Source: Mya arenaria
Taxonomy: Eukaryota; Mollusca; Bivalvia; Myida; Myidae
Direction: 5' to 3'
Assembly (NCBI RefSeq): GCF_026914265.1
Contig: NC_069133.1
Span: 52,775,182-52,839,181 of the forward strand
DNA length: 64,000 nt
In this document: piece by piece, positions 22,290 through 35,000 of the stretch
Layout of the letters: each line of letters starts with the position of its first letter
Numbering within the stretch: the first letter of the stretch is position 1
The notes under the pieces: model-generated
What the model was told of the DNA's origin: nothing
Databases searched by the model: none
Seen by the model: the letters and a program-made list of their open reading frames with translations, nothing else
Position numbers and translations under genes: made by a program

Positions 22290-22895
22290 ACAAACTTGGG
22301 AAACTCATTAGATCGGCAGTTATGTTCATTTGTTAACACGTGCTATATGTATATTACGTTACTCTTGTAGTATGTTTTATGTGTGATGATATTCATTAAT
22401 GGCATTATCATAATGATTGACAAAGGTAATGCAAAAATACATACAAACATTATAAGTATTGTAGGCTAATCTATAGGGTGGTAGCAATATGTTTATAAAG
22501 CAAAAACAAAAGCATTGTCAATTATCAACTAATAAAACATCAATATCTCAAAATAACGCCAATAAAATTGTATTCATATTATAAAATGACAGTGGTAATA
22601 TTGTCCGTAACTCTCTTGACATTAAAAGTACGTTTTTTTAATCAACATCGAGGTAGTGATATAATTTTGGCGATAATTCATCAACACTACATAACAACAT
22701 CAATTGGACTATTTTCATTAATTACGACGTATTCAGTAAGATATATTATATAAATGATGTTGTGACATTGTCGATGTATATAAAAGAAGAAAGACATTTT
22801 CCTTGTTGTTTTTTTTAGTTTTGTCTCATAATCAACTGATATTGGTATCACTGTGCCCAATTCAGTTACAAATGATAACTCACAATAGAATAGAT
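22290..22895. other. AT-rich spacer
   Basis: No gene or recognisable repeat. Confidence 0.4.
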
Positions 22896-22899
22896 CTCA

Positions 22900-23105
22900 A
22901 TTGTTTGGAAAACTGCCGAAAAACTTATTTTTCTTAAAACGATAGGAACGCTTTTAGACATAAAATATCAATTTTTGAACGAAAATATGAAACTGCGATC
23001 TGATCTTTTGTCAGCAGCCTTGTATCACTGGTTTCCAGGTAACAACGCAAAAATGGCTGATTTAGTCAAAAAGATTTATTTTTAAAAGGTTTTGAATGAA
23101 AATTA
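22900..23105 (+). repeat. dispersed non-autonomous element, copy 1
   Basis: Shares GATCTGATCTTTTGTCAGCAG, then TATCACTGGTTT and GCAAAAATGGCTG-like segments with copies at about 28084-28285 (- strand), 31590-31775 and 33226-33445. Two copies end in a TTAAAG/CTTTAA plus (A)CTCTCACAG-type terminus, hinting at a TTAA-targeting DNA transposon. That class is an inference. Confidence 0.6.
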
Positions 23106-23516
23106 ATTAATCTTCATTTTTTCACAATTGAAATCAGATCAGCCGCTTGCTTTAAATATAATCTATTCACTTTTGAGTCGACAAGAAAACAGAGATATCT
23201 TTTCAACTGGTAACAAAGAGCTGTCATGTCAAATAAGATTTAATTTGGTCTATAAATATATTAGTTAAATCAGTTGGAATCTCTAACAACCTTCCAATGT
23301 TCACAGCAAAAATGGATCTTTAACGCCCATTTTACATTAGTATACACCCATTTCCAATGTTGGCTAATGAAAAACTTTATGAGTCCAAGGTTAGCAAAAT
23401 TAATAAGATTCAGTTTACTGCAACGTGAAACATATGTTTACAAATATAATGCTCTGTTCACATAACATTCAGTTTGACTGACCGGCTTTAAAATAAAACA
23501 TCACTGTCATTTCCAC

Positions 23517-26500
23517 ATCCCATACACAGGCCATATACTGGCTATGGCACCGCATATGAGTTATTACAACACCTCATACACAGGCCATATACTGGCTATG
23601 GCACCGCAGATGAGTTATTACAACACCCCATACAAAGGCCATATACTGGCTATGGCACCGCAGATGAGTTATTACAACACCCCATACACACCCCATACAA
23701 AGGCCATATACTGGCCATGGCACCGCAGATGAGTTATTACAACACCCCATACACATCCAATACACAGGCTATATATTGGCTAAGGCACCGCAGATGAGTT
23801 ATTACAACACCCCATACACAGGCCATATACTAGCTATGGCACCGCAGATGAGTTATTACAACACCCCATACACAGGACATATATTGGCTCTGGCACCGCA
23901 GATAAGTTATTACAACAACCCATACACAGGCCATATACTGGCTATGGCACCGCAGATGAGTTATTACAACACCCCATACACATCCCATATAAAGGCCATA
24001 TACTGGCTATCGCACCGCAGATGAGTTATAATAACACCCCATACACACCCCACACACACGCCATATATTGGCTAAGGCACCGCAGATGAGTTATTACAAC
24101 ACCCCATACACAGGCCATATACTGGCTATGGCACCGCAGATGAGTTATTACAACACCCCATACGCAGGCAATATACTGGCTGTGGCACCGCAGATGTGTT
24201 ATTACAACACCCCATACACAGGTCATACACTGGCTATGGCACCGCAGATGAGTTATTACAATATCCCATACACACCCCATACACACCCCATACACAGGCC
24301 ATAAACTGGCTATGGCACCGCAGATGAGTTATTACAATACTCCATACACTCCCCATACACACCCCATGCAAAGGCCATATACTGGCTATGGCATCGCAGA
24401 TGAGTTATTACAACACCCCATACACACCCCATACACAGGCCATATATTTGCTAAGGCACCGCAGATGAGTTATTACAACACCCCATACACAGGCCATATA
24501 CTGGCTTTGGCACCGCAGATGAGTTATTACAACACCCATACACAGGCCATATACTAGCTATGGCACCGCAGATGAGTTATTACAACACCCCATACACAGG
24601 CCATATATTGGCTATGGCACTGCAGATAAGTTATAACAACAACCCATACACAGGCCATATACTGGCTATGGCATCGCAGATGATTTATTACAACACCCCA
24701 TACACACCCCATATAAAGGCCATATACTGGCTATGGCACCGCAGATGAGTTATTAGAACACTCCATACACAGGCCATATACTGGCTATGGCACCGCAGAT
24801 GAGTTATAACAATACTCCAAACACACCCTATACACAGGCCATATACTGGCTATGGCACCGCAGATGAGTTATTACAATACTCCATACATATCCCATACAC
24901 TCCCCATACACAGGCCATATACTGGCTATGGCACCGCAGATGAGTTATTACAACACACCATACACTCCCCATACACAGGCCATATACAGGCCATATACTG
25001 GCTATGGCAGCGCAGATATGTTATTACAATACTCCATACACATCCCATACACTCCCCATACACCGGCCATATACTGGCTATGGCACCGCAGATAAATTAT
25101 TACAACACCCCATACACTCCCCATACACAGGCCATATACAGGCCATATACTGGCTATGGCACCGCAGATGAGTTATTACAATACTCCATACACATCCCAT
25201 ACACTCCCCATACACAGGCCATATACTGGCTATGGCACCGCAGGTGAGTTATTACAATACTCCATACACACCCCATACACAGGCTATATACTGGCTATGG
25301 CACAGCTGATGAGTTATTACAATACTCCATACACACCCCATACACAGGCCATATACAGGCTATGGCACCGCAGATGAGTTATTACAACACCCCATACATA
25401 GGCCATATACTTGCTATGGCACCGCAGATGAGTTATTACAACACCTCATACACAGGCAATATACTGGCTATGGCACCGCAGATGATTTATTACAACACCC
25501 CATACACACCCGATACACAGGCCATATACTGGCTATGGCACCGCAGATGAGTTATGACAACACCCCATACACACGCCATACACAGGCCATATACTGGCTA
25601 TGGCACCGCAGATGAGTTATGACAACACCCCATAAACACCCCATACACAGGTCATATACTGGCTATGGCACCGCATATGAGTTATTACAACACCCCATGC
25701 ACACCCCATACACAGGTCAAATACTGGCTATGGCACCGCATATGAGTTATTACAACACCCCATGCACACCCCATACACAGGCCATATACTGACAATGGTA
25801 CCGCATATGAGTTATTACAACACCCCATACACACCCCATACACAGGCCATATACTGGCTATGGCACCGCAGATGAGTTATTACAACACCCCATACACAGG
25901 TCATATATTGGCTATGGCACCGCAAATGAGTTATTACAATACTCAATACACAGGCCATATACTGGCTATGGCACTGCAGATGAGTTATTACAACACCCCA
26001 TACACAGGCAATATACTGGCTATGGCACCGCAGATGAGTTATTACAATACTCCATACACAGGCCATACACTGGCTATGGCACCGCAGATGAGTTATTACA
26101 ACACCCCATACACAGGCAATATACTGGCTATGGCACCGCAGATGAGTTATTACAACACCCCATACACAGGTCATACACTGGCTATGGCACCACAGATGAG
26201 TTATTACAACACCCATACACAGGCCATATACTGGCTATGGCACCGCAGATGAGTTATTACAACACCCCATACACAGGTCATACACTGGCTATGGCACCGC
26301 AGATGAGTTATTACAATATCCCATACACACCCCATACACACCCCATACACTGGCTATGGCACCGCAGATGAGTTATTACAATACTCCATATACAGGCCAT
26401 ACACTGGCTATGGCACCGCAGATGAGTTATTAGAACACCCCATACACAGGCAATATACTGGCTATGACACCGCAGATGAGTTATTACAACACCCCATACA

Positions 26501-26786
26501 CAGGTCATACACTGGCTATGGCACCGCAGATGAGTAATTACAACACCCCATACACAGGCAATATACTGGCTATGGCACCGCAGATGAGTTATTACAACAC
26601 CCCATACACACCCCATACACTGGCTATGGCACCGCTGATGAGTTATTACAATACTCAATGCACAGGCCATATATTGGCTATGGCACCGCAGATGAGTTAT
26701 TACAATATCCCATACACACTCCATACACACCCCATACACAGGCCATATACTGGGTATGGCACCGCAGATGAGTTATTACAATACTC
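23517..26786. repeat. 3.3 kb satellite array, 54-bp unit with 11-bp expansions
   Basis: The unit reads ATGGCACCGCAGATGAGTTA, then TTACAACACCCCATACACAG, then GCCATATACTGGCT (54 bp). Many copies gain one or more CACACCCCATA units of 11 bp near the middle. Roughly 55 copies are present, with scattered substitutions. The 54-bp unit is open in one + frame (18-residue unit MAPQMSYYNTPYTGHILA) and in one - frame, which yields many overlapping reading frames of 60-142 codons on both strands. The 11-bp insertions shift frame repeatedly, so no single protein is maintained and I do not call a gene. Confidence 0.95.
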
Positions 26787-27420
26787 CCGTTGTGTATTGA
26801 AGTTTTGAAATCTTAGCTCAGACTTGTTTCCCATACAGCAGTCGAGAAAACCATTAAATCATAATGCACTGGGTTGTCATTGCCAAAATATTTTATGTTA
26901 AACAGTCATGCTCATTCACAGCTTAAATAAAAAGCTTTTCAAATATATCCGCTGTGTTTGGCATTGACATAATTATTTTCAGTAGTAAACATACTGGCTT
27001 TATTATCAGTGATTGCTTAGGTATCACACACAAAACAGTCGATTTCATTGGCTTGAAATGTCGATGGTTATCTAAATCAGAGTTGCTTTAAAACTGTCTG
27101 TTACATAATTGACATGCGCAACATGTATACTCAATAAAAGTCTTGAGATCATACAGATGTAACCATCTCGCTAGTACATCTCAGCAGTCCGGAAGACGGT
27201 TATCGTAATTCTAGATAACATACTTGACACTTCAATTCATTTAATCGGTTGTTAACTGCCGTTTCCAAGTGGATTACTTGAACATTTGATAAACAGGCGA
27301 AGGCATGAATTCTTACAAGGGTTTTGACCCAATGGTACTGTGTTTGTTTTGTATAATGTTGATGACAATATGGTCTGCCGAGTGTCATTCAATTATTTAA
27401 ATACCCGTAACTTCTAACAC
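26787..27420. other. spacer after the satellite
   Basis: No gene. A - strand frame at 27200-27388 has no supporting splice sites or domain. Confidence 0.4.
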
Positions 27421-27429
27421 ATATTTTGA

Positions 27430-27765
27430 CATTCGGAACTCCTCGGCCATTTTTATCGAAAACAACCTCGGATGTATGCCGGTACATCAGTTAAAGTAGT
27501 TCGTAATTTTTTTAATTAAATCATTTTAGAAATGTAGTGTTTTATAATTGTATTTATTGATCTAAGTTTAAACTGATTGCCATTGAAGTATATTATTGCA
27601 AACATAATTAAGATTTCCAAGAGTAAAGTCATAAAGTTTAACTGCTAAATAAAATCACTACGCGATCTACTTGCAGCGGACTTAAACGTTCCTCTTTTTT
27701 AGTATGTAAACCGTCCAAATACATCCGATGTTGTTTTTGAAAAAATGGCCGAGGAGCTCCGAATG
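27430..27765. mobile_element. MULE-type MITE with 9-bp target duplication
   Basis: 336 bp. The ends are inverted: CATTCGGAACTCCTCGGCCA at the left and TGGCCGAGGAGCTCCGAATG at the right, with similarity continuing for about 45 bp. It is flanked by perfect direct repeats ATATTTTGA at 27421-27429 and 27766-27774. Nine-base target duplications with long inverted ends point to the Mutator-like superfamily. No coding capacity. A diverged relative lies at 46226-46571. Confidence 0.85.
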
Positions 27766-28083
27766 ATATTTTGAAGAAAAATCATTGGTATATGTAACAA
27801 GTATCCGATAAACACTCATGTCATATATTATGGACGACCCCGATATTCATTCTAAATGATTTAAGTAAAAGGGTTTTGTGCAGGTTATAGGAATCTGTAC
27901 AAATTCAACCAAAAGTGTTATTGCAGTCAACAAGCTAATAAATGACATCAGAATTCTAGGTGGGTTCACCAGGCATCCCAGTTCAGCATTTCTTCCACTG
28001 GCCTGATGAAATGAAAGGCTAAGTGTACATTGAATTCCATAAGACATGACGGAGTTATCGATCCATTAAAGAAATTCAGGTCA

Positions 28084-28280
28084 CTTTATGTTAAAGTTGG
28101 ACTCTCACAGATTTACCATTTTTTAAAACTTTTTTATTTTTTGTCTTGGAAAGACCATTTTTTGCGTAAATATCTGCAAACCAATAATATAAGATTGCTG
28201 ACAAAAAATCAGATCGTAGATTTTCATATTTCCGTTCAAAAATTTATGTTTTATGGCCTTAACCGTTACTAACGGTATAA
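28084..28280 (-). repeat. dispersed non-autonomous element, copy 2
   Basis: Reverse-strand copy of the element at 22900. It begins GTTAAAGTTGGACTCTCACAG and contains CTGACAAAAAATCAGATC. Confidence 0.6.
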
Positions 28281-28282
28281 GA

Positions 28283-30581
28283 ACAAGAGGCACATGAGGG
28301 CCTATGCTCTACTAGCGTGTGGTCATTTTCAATACAGAGCATGTATGTATAGGTAAAAGGCAACAAACATATAGTTCACATTTTGTGTTTGAGTTATCTG
28401 AAAACGTTGCACGTTCAACATCTGAGGACAGGAAGTGTTGTAAGCAGATTACTTGTATGAACTACAGTCGAAACTCGATATCTCGATATTCTAGGGACCG
28501 GCCAAAGTACTTCGAGCCTCGAGAATATCGAGCCAAGCGGTATTGCTTACAGAATGTTATTTTTTCATTTGTTACATAAAGTCTTATTTACCTCGTTTGT
28601 TATTGGCTACGCTATCTCCGCAAGAGAAGGAAGGCACCCTTAATTTCGTAATATGACTTATTCGATTATTAAAAAACATCATTTTATTTTTTTATTTATA
28701 ATAAAAATACATTTATGCAATTGTAAATAGTGGGTAACACAAACATAGCTTAAAAGTTATTTCAAAATGCATAGTAATTTAGGGATGGATAACAATAAGA
28801 GACAGAACTTAAAGTGATGGCATGTTTATTCAAACTGTTAAACCATTTAAATTCGATAATAATTATAATATCAGTCAAGCAATTTTAATCGATTAGCGCC
28901 TTGTGCTAAATGAAGCCAATCAAACAAATCAAGGTGTGAGATTCTTAACTGAACCCGCGAAAATGACATCGACCCAAGCAAACAAATCAAAGTGTGAAAT
29001 TCTTGTTTGGGACCGCGAAAACGACTTCGAGCGTGGAGAAATATCGACCCTCAAGATATCGAGCCATCCGATCGAAAATTATATGAACAAAGAGTAAATA
29101 AAATCGGTCCTTTTAATTTGGTTCGAGCCAACGAGGATATCGAGCCATGAGATATCGAGCCAACGAGTTTCGACTGTATTTTAATATGTGCCAAGTAAAG
29201 GTCATCTGACAAAAAACAAACTGCTTTCAAAACTGTTCTCATGGTCAAAATTTCATTTCTGTAGCTTTAAAAAAACTAAGAGTTGTCACAGTATTTGACG
29301 AATGCCCCCGATTGTGTCATTGACCTATGAACAAGGTCAGTACATGAAAGGTTGATCTTGCCGTTACGTGTCAAATACATATGGCAGGTTATTTTAAATT
29401 GCCTGTGAACCTAAAAATATACCATCCATACTTGACAACCAACACTCTTAAGTCCTTTTATTCAGCATTCCATTGTGAATAAACATGTAAGTGTGACCTT
29501 GACGTTAGAGGTAGGGACACGGGCCTTGCACGAGACACGTCGTTTGGTATGTCGAACACATGTGGCAAGTTATTTTAAAATCTGTCCATACCATAGAAAG
29601 TAACAGCCCGGACACGAAAACCTACACTCTATGTCCTTATATGCAGCATTCCATTTTGAATAAACATGTGTGACCTTAACCTTAGAGGTAGGGACATGGG
29701 TCTTACATGCGACACGTCGTCTTGGTATGTCAAATACATGTGGCAAGTTATTTTTAAATATGTCCATACAAGAGAAAGTTACAGCCCGGCACGAAAACCT
29801 ATACTCTATGTCCTTATATTCAGCATTCCATTGTGAATAAACACCTAAGTGTGACCTTGACCTTAGAGGTAAGGACACGGGTCTTGCACGCGACACGTCG
29901 TCTTGGTATGTCAAACACATGTGGCAAGTTAGTTTAAAATCTGTCCATACAAGAGAAAGTTACAGCCCGGACACGACAACCTATACTCTATGTCCTTATA
30001 AGCAGCATTCCATTGTGAATAAACACCTAAGTGTGACCTTGACCTTAGAGGTAAGGACACGGGCCTTGCACGCGACACGTCGTCTTTGTATGTCGAGCAC
30101 ATGTGGCAAGTTAGTTTAAAATCTGTCCATACAAGGGAAAGTTACAGCCCGGACACAACAACCTATACTCTATGTCCTTATATGCAGCATTCCTGTGAAT
30201 AAACACTAAGTGTGACCTTGACCTTAGAGGTAAGGACACGGGCCTTGCACGCGACACATCGTCTTTGTATGTCGAGCACATGTGGCAAGTTAGTTTAAAA
30301 TCTGTCCATACAAGGGAAAGTTACAGCCCGGACACGACAACCTATACTCTATGTCCTTATATGCAGCACTCCATTGTGAATAAACACTAAGTGTGACCTT
30401 GACCTTAGAGGTAAGGACACGGGCCTTGCACGCGACACATCGTCTTTGTATGTCGAGCACATGTGGCAAGTTAGTTTAGAATCTGTTCATACCAGAGAAA
30501 GTTACAGCCCGGACACGATTTATTTAGCCAGACACACGGACAGACGGTGCGATTTTAATATGCCCACCCTCGGGGGCATTA
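28283..30581 (+). mobile_element. tandem-repeat-bearing non-autonomous element
   Basis: Starts ACAAGAGGCACATGAGGGCC and ends near TGCCCACCCTCGGGGGCATT. A truncated relative starts at 32978 with ACAAGAGGCCCATGAGGGCC. The core is an array of about six units of 178-180 bp (29474-30520), each containing GTGTGACCTTGACCTTAGAG, ACATGTGGCAAGTTA and GTTACAGCCCGGACACG. The reading frames in this stretch are by-products of the repeat. A second transposon is inserted at 28465-29176. Confidence 0.75.
28465..29176. mobile_element. Tigger/pogo-like MITE inserted at TA
   Basis: 712 bp with inverted ends: left CAGTCGAAACTCGATATCTC, right GATATCGAGCCAACGAGTTT then CGACTG. It is flanked by TA on both sides (28463-28464 and 29177-29178). 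The related repeat at 33141-33160 reads GCATGAACTGTTTTAATATG, the uninterrupted form of the flanks, so it serves as an empty site. No transposase frame. Confidence 0.8.
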
Positions 30582-30589
30582 AAGTTGGT

Positions 30590-31200
30590 CAAAAGGTCAA
30601 AATCAAGGTCATCCGAGGACAACATTGATGCTAGTTTGCAAAACTGTACACATGGTCCAAATATCATTGCTGTAGCTTTAAAAATAAAAATAAAAGGTCA
30701 AAATGGGTGGGGCCAGCTTGGACTCTGGGGCACTGTTTTGCTTGAGAGTCATCATATGATGCTCCACAACAAATATCAAAGGTATGAGCCTTGTGGTTTG
30801 AAACAGGATTTTTTTTTAAATATTTCTTAAATAAGTCTCTATGAAACTTGTGACCCCCCCGGGACAGTGCCAGTTTTGACCCCAGGGGCATAATTTGAAC
30901 AACCATGGTAGCCGACCACTATATTATGCCGTATTCGAAATACTAAGTGTCTGCATAGCTGGTTCATACAAAAAGATTTTCAAACATTCCCAATTTAAGT
31001 ATAGCAAACCTGTAAACCCCGGGGAGTGGCCAGAATGACCCCAGGGGCATAATTTGAACAAACTCTGTGCTTAGATGGATGCGCAAACACACAAAACGAT
31101 TTTCAAACATTTCCCAATTTAAGTATACCAAACCTGTGAACCCTGGGGCGTGGCCAGTAATGACCCCGGAGGCATAATTTGAACAAATATTCGCAACCAA
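30590..31200. repeat. interspersed repeat with internal direct repeats
   Basis: GGGGCATAATTTGAACAA occurs at about 30885 and 31044, with GAGGCATAATTTGAACAA at about 31170. CAAACATT(C)CCAATTTAAGTATA occurs twice between them. The period is about 125-160 bp. Confidence 0.65.
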
Positions 31201-31589
31201 TTTTGTTTAGATAAATGCGAACTACAGACGCTTTGGCCAATACAGCTAAAATAATGGCATTCGACCTTTCAACAAGAACAAGGCAGAGTAATTCACAAAA
31301 TCAACTGCAGAACCAAAAAAGAAAGTTGTCTCCCTTTACAACTAGACTTGACATTACATGTAAACTTGGCCAAAAATACACAGTCCGCTCATGCAGACTT
31401 TGCTAAAAATAGTTTAGCTAAAAAGAGCATTTCTTTAAAACTTACAAGGCCCATAATCTAGGCATGCATGGGCGGATCTGGCTGGTTTTCGAAAGGAACC
31501 AAGCTCTAATAGATATCTAAATACTGTACAAGTATTATCGAGATACAATCAAAATTGCAGACTGTATCGTGTCCACAAGCAATTGTTTG

Positions 31590-31775
31590 GCCAGTAGAGC
31601 TAAAATGCATAAAAGATCAATTTTTGAACTGAAATATAAAAATCTGCGATCTAATTTTACGTCAGCAATCTTATTTTACAGGTTTCCATGGATTTTCGCA
31701 AAATTTGGCTGTTCCAAGACAAAAATAAAAGAAGTTGTCAAAACATTTCATCTGTGAAAGTGCAGCTTTAACATT
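31590..31775 (+). repeat. dispersed non-autonomous element, copy 3
   Basis: Same family as 22900. Ends GTGAAAGTGCAGCTTTAA, matching the reversed start of copy 2. Confidence 0.6.
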
Positions 31776-32019
31776 CAGTGTTAATGTTTGTTATATCGAT
31801 TATAAATACATGTACTTTTTTAAAAACGTTGAAATATGATTTATATCCACATAAACCTTTTTTGTAAAGGCAACTTCTATGATGGATCGTGGAAAGGTAC
31901 TAGACAGCTAATATTTTAATAGCAGTATTGTATCACTATTCAGTAATGAATACATTGTACAGTCAACCAACATATCAAATCTCCCCTGAAGTTAAGCAGT
32001 TATTTGGAAAACATAAAAG

Positions 32020-35000
32020 TCAAGTTTTATTTTTGTCCAATTTGTGAGCACGCGTCATGTGAACTCGCAGGCTTGCCCGGAAGTGGTAAGTTTTTGCACA
32101 CATTCTGCACATATGATGTCCGACCCCTGTATGCTTGCTCGAATGATCATCAAGGTCTGACTTCTTCTCAGTTGCAAATTTACAGAGATCACATTTGTAT
32201 ATCTTGTATTTATACACTTTATTCTCCCTGTCCTTGTGAAGTTTAAGACCAACTTCTGTAGTGAAGCCTTTACCGCATTTATCACACACATGTTTCTTCT
32301 CTTTTATATGAACCCTCTGCATGTGAAGTGTGTGAGCTGTCTTTGAGACGTTCTGTTTCCCACATATCTCGCACTTGTATGGGGTTGTCCCTGCGTGTCT
32401 TGCCTCGTGTTGGCGAAACGTGGACTTGTTACGAAACTGCTTCCCACAAAAGCGGCATACACAGAACGCTTCCGATGGAGCCTGAAAGTATGCCAGTCAT
32501 ATAGTGAAGAATGTGCTGCCATTGCAAATCATTTAAGGGAACTCACTCATGATTTTGACCCAAAGATTATTTTACTCGGTAATGTATATGAAAACACATA
32601 TTTTAACATCATTTTACTCTATGATGTCGTAACAAAATCCCAAAAAGTAGTTTGGTTTAACTGGGGTGCGAAACAACGCCAGTCAAGTCAAGAAAAACAG
32701 AAAATATAAACATGCACCTTAACCGTAAGGCCACCAGGATTTATACAAAAGTGAGATTTTGACATTTTTACAATACATTGATAACATCACACGTGATAAT
32801 TTCAATCAACCAATCACCCAACAACATGCCGTTAATCGCGTTATTTACGCTAATGAAAAGTGGGGTCTTCACAATATCACAATTTGTTGGTGGGTTTCAG
32901 CTTTTGGTATTTTAGTTTTAACACTCCTCGTGATTTGCGACACTTTGTATCGTCATACAAATACTTGTGCGTTTACAACAAGAGGCCCATGAGGGCCTAT
33001 GCTCTACTGGCATGGCTCTTGTGGTCATTTTCAATCAAGAGCATGTATGTATGGATAATAGGCAACAAACATATAGTTCACGTTTTGTGTTTGGGTTAGC
33101 TGGTTCAACATCTGAGGACATAAAGTTTTGTAAGCAGATAGTTGCATGAACTGTTTTAATATGTGCCAAGTAAAGTTCATCAGGGGAAAATATTTGCTTT
33201 CAAAACTGTACTCATGGTATAAGACTGCTGGCAAAAAAAAGATAGCAGATTTTTATTTATATTTAAGTATAATTGTGTTTTATGCATTTTCCATAAACCG
33301 ATAGTACCGGTTTTAGCCATAAAACATTAATTTTCAAACGGAAATATGAAAATCTGCGATCTGATCTTTTGTCAGCAGTCTTATATCACTGGTTTGCTGA
33401 TTTTAATGCAAAAAATTAGTTCATTTCAAGACAAAAAATAAAAATGTTGTCAAACTCTCAAAAAAGATAAGAAGTTTGAGAAAGACATTTAGTAACTGAA
33501 AACTGAATATCTTCAAATATGTTTCAAAGTTGGCCTATTGTTCTTCGTCCTTTTATTGAATATTGATGAAATATTTTGTTTCCATATATAAAAATGCAGT
33601 ATGGCTTACATGTATGAGTGTGGAATATACGGCAAGCTTCTTAGAATTATACCGATATGTAGCAACGATTTAAATCCTGTATCAAATCATGTTGCAATTA
33701 TTCTGAGTAGTTTAATTATGTTGTTGGCTTCAGCCAATGGGAGTTATTGGTCCCTCTTTTGTTTTCTGTCTTTGTTGAAGACTTTGAGTTGTATATACAA
33801 AATAATGCTGAATCTGGTTGATATAGTACTAATGTTAATGTTGTTGCAGATGACATGATAATTGTCGGTAAAACACCTAAAGAAGTGCAAGATCATTTAG
33901 ACACATACTACGACTGTTGTAATACATGGGGGCTTAAAGTAAATACCAATAAAACAAAATATATGGGTTTTCGTAAACGTGGTGGATTATAAGCCACCTT
34001 ACGTTGGGCCAACAATGGAAACGTCATCGATAACTACCTTCGAACTGTTATCAACTATACAGGGAAGTTTCCCCCTTATATATCAAGAACATATAATTGG
34101 AAATGCAAAGATTATGAAAATAGTCCAAAAAGCCTTTTTGCCAATTGTTTGATGATTTTGTTTTGTCTGTTTTAAATTATGCATGTGAAATATGGGGAAT
34201 TCTAAATCAAAATAAATAGAGAGAATACACCTGAAAGTTGCAAGGGACTGTTCAATGTTAGGCCAAAAACATGTAATACTTGTATCTATGGTGAACTTGA
34301 TAGATATCCTCTTTATATACATAGGTATATGTGAAGAATGAAATATTAGTTTAGAGTATGCAGTAAATTAATCGTAAATGGCAGAAGTTATTAACAGTTA
34401 AAATCGTTGAACACTAAAACTTGATATATATGTTATACACGATGTACATTGTACTAGTTACATAAGCGTATTTATTTCTAAGAATAATCATTGAAAACAA
34501 GAGACTCATTGTTTAATAACTTTAATGCAGATTGCATACATATATAGTATTTAATATCTAAACATGACGTAAAACATGACTTAAATATTCTAAATGTTAA
34601 AGGTAACAACTTTTATTACAATGTCCCAAATAATAATCTGGTTTATATATTCATCAATGAAGTACATAGAATCCTTAATGATTCCAATATATATTTTTAT
34701 ATCATAACTCTATAATAACGTTTATTATCATTTTGCTTTAACATATGGCCTCAATTTCTCGAAACTTCTCAAGTCCCTTATAACAGGATTAAGCTAAACT
34801 CACTATTTTTGTTTTTAAAAATTTGGATAATATTTACTTCATTAAGAGTTTTATACTTTAGATAAGAATTTTTTAAATGTTAGTTAAATTAAACCATTTT
34901 TCATTTATCAAAATTCCATTCAAGTATGTATTTTGAGTAATTGAAATAAGCTACGTAAGCCTGTTAAGATTAAGAAGTTTCGAGAAATTGGGGCCTAGTG

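Noticed and set aside
23517-26786. CRISPR-like array
   Set aside because: Units are contiguous and similar throughout, with no unique spacers; this is a satellite in a eukaryotic contig.
23544-26808. Many 60-142-codon frames on both strands with the repeated unit MAPQMSYYNTPYTGHILA or its antisense
   Set aside because: By-products of the 54-bp satellite unit; 11-bp insertions break the frame repeatedly and no single frame spans the array.
29570-30628. Several 60-116-codon frames with repeated peptide phrases
   Set aside because: All fall in the 178-180-bp tandem repeat core of a mobile element and share its period.
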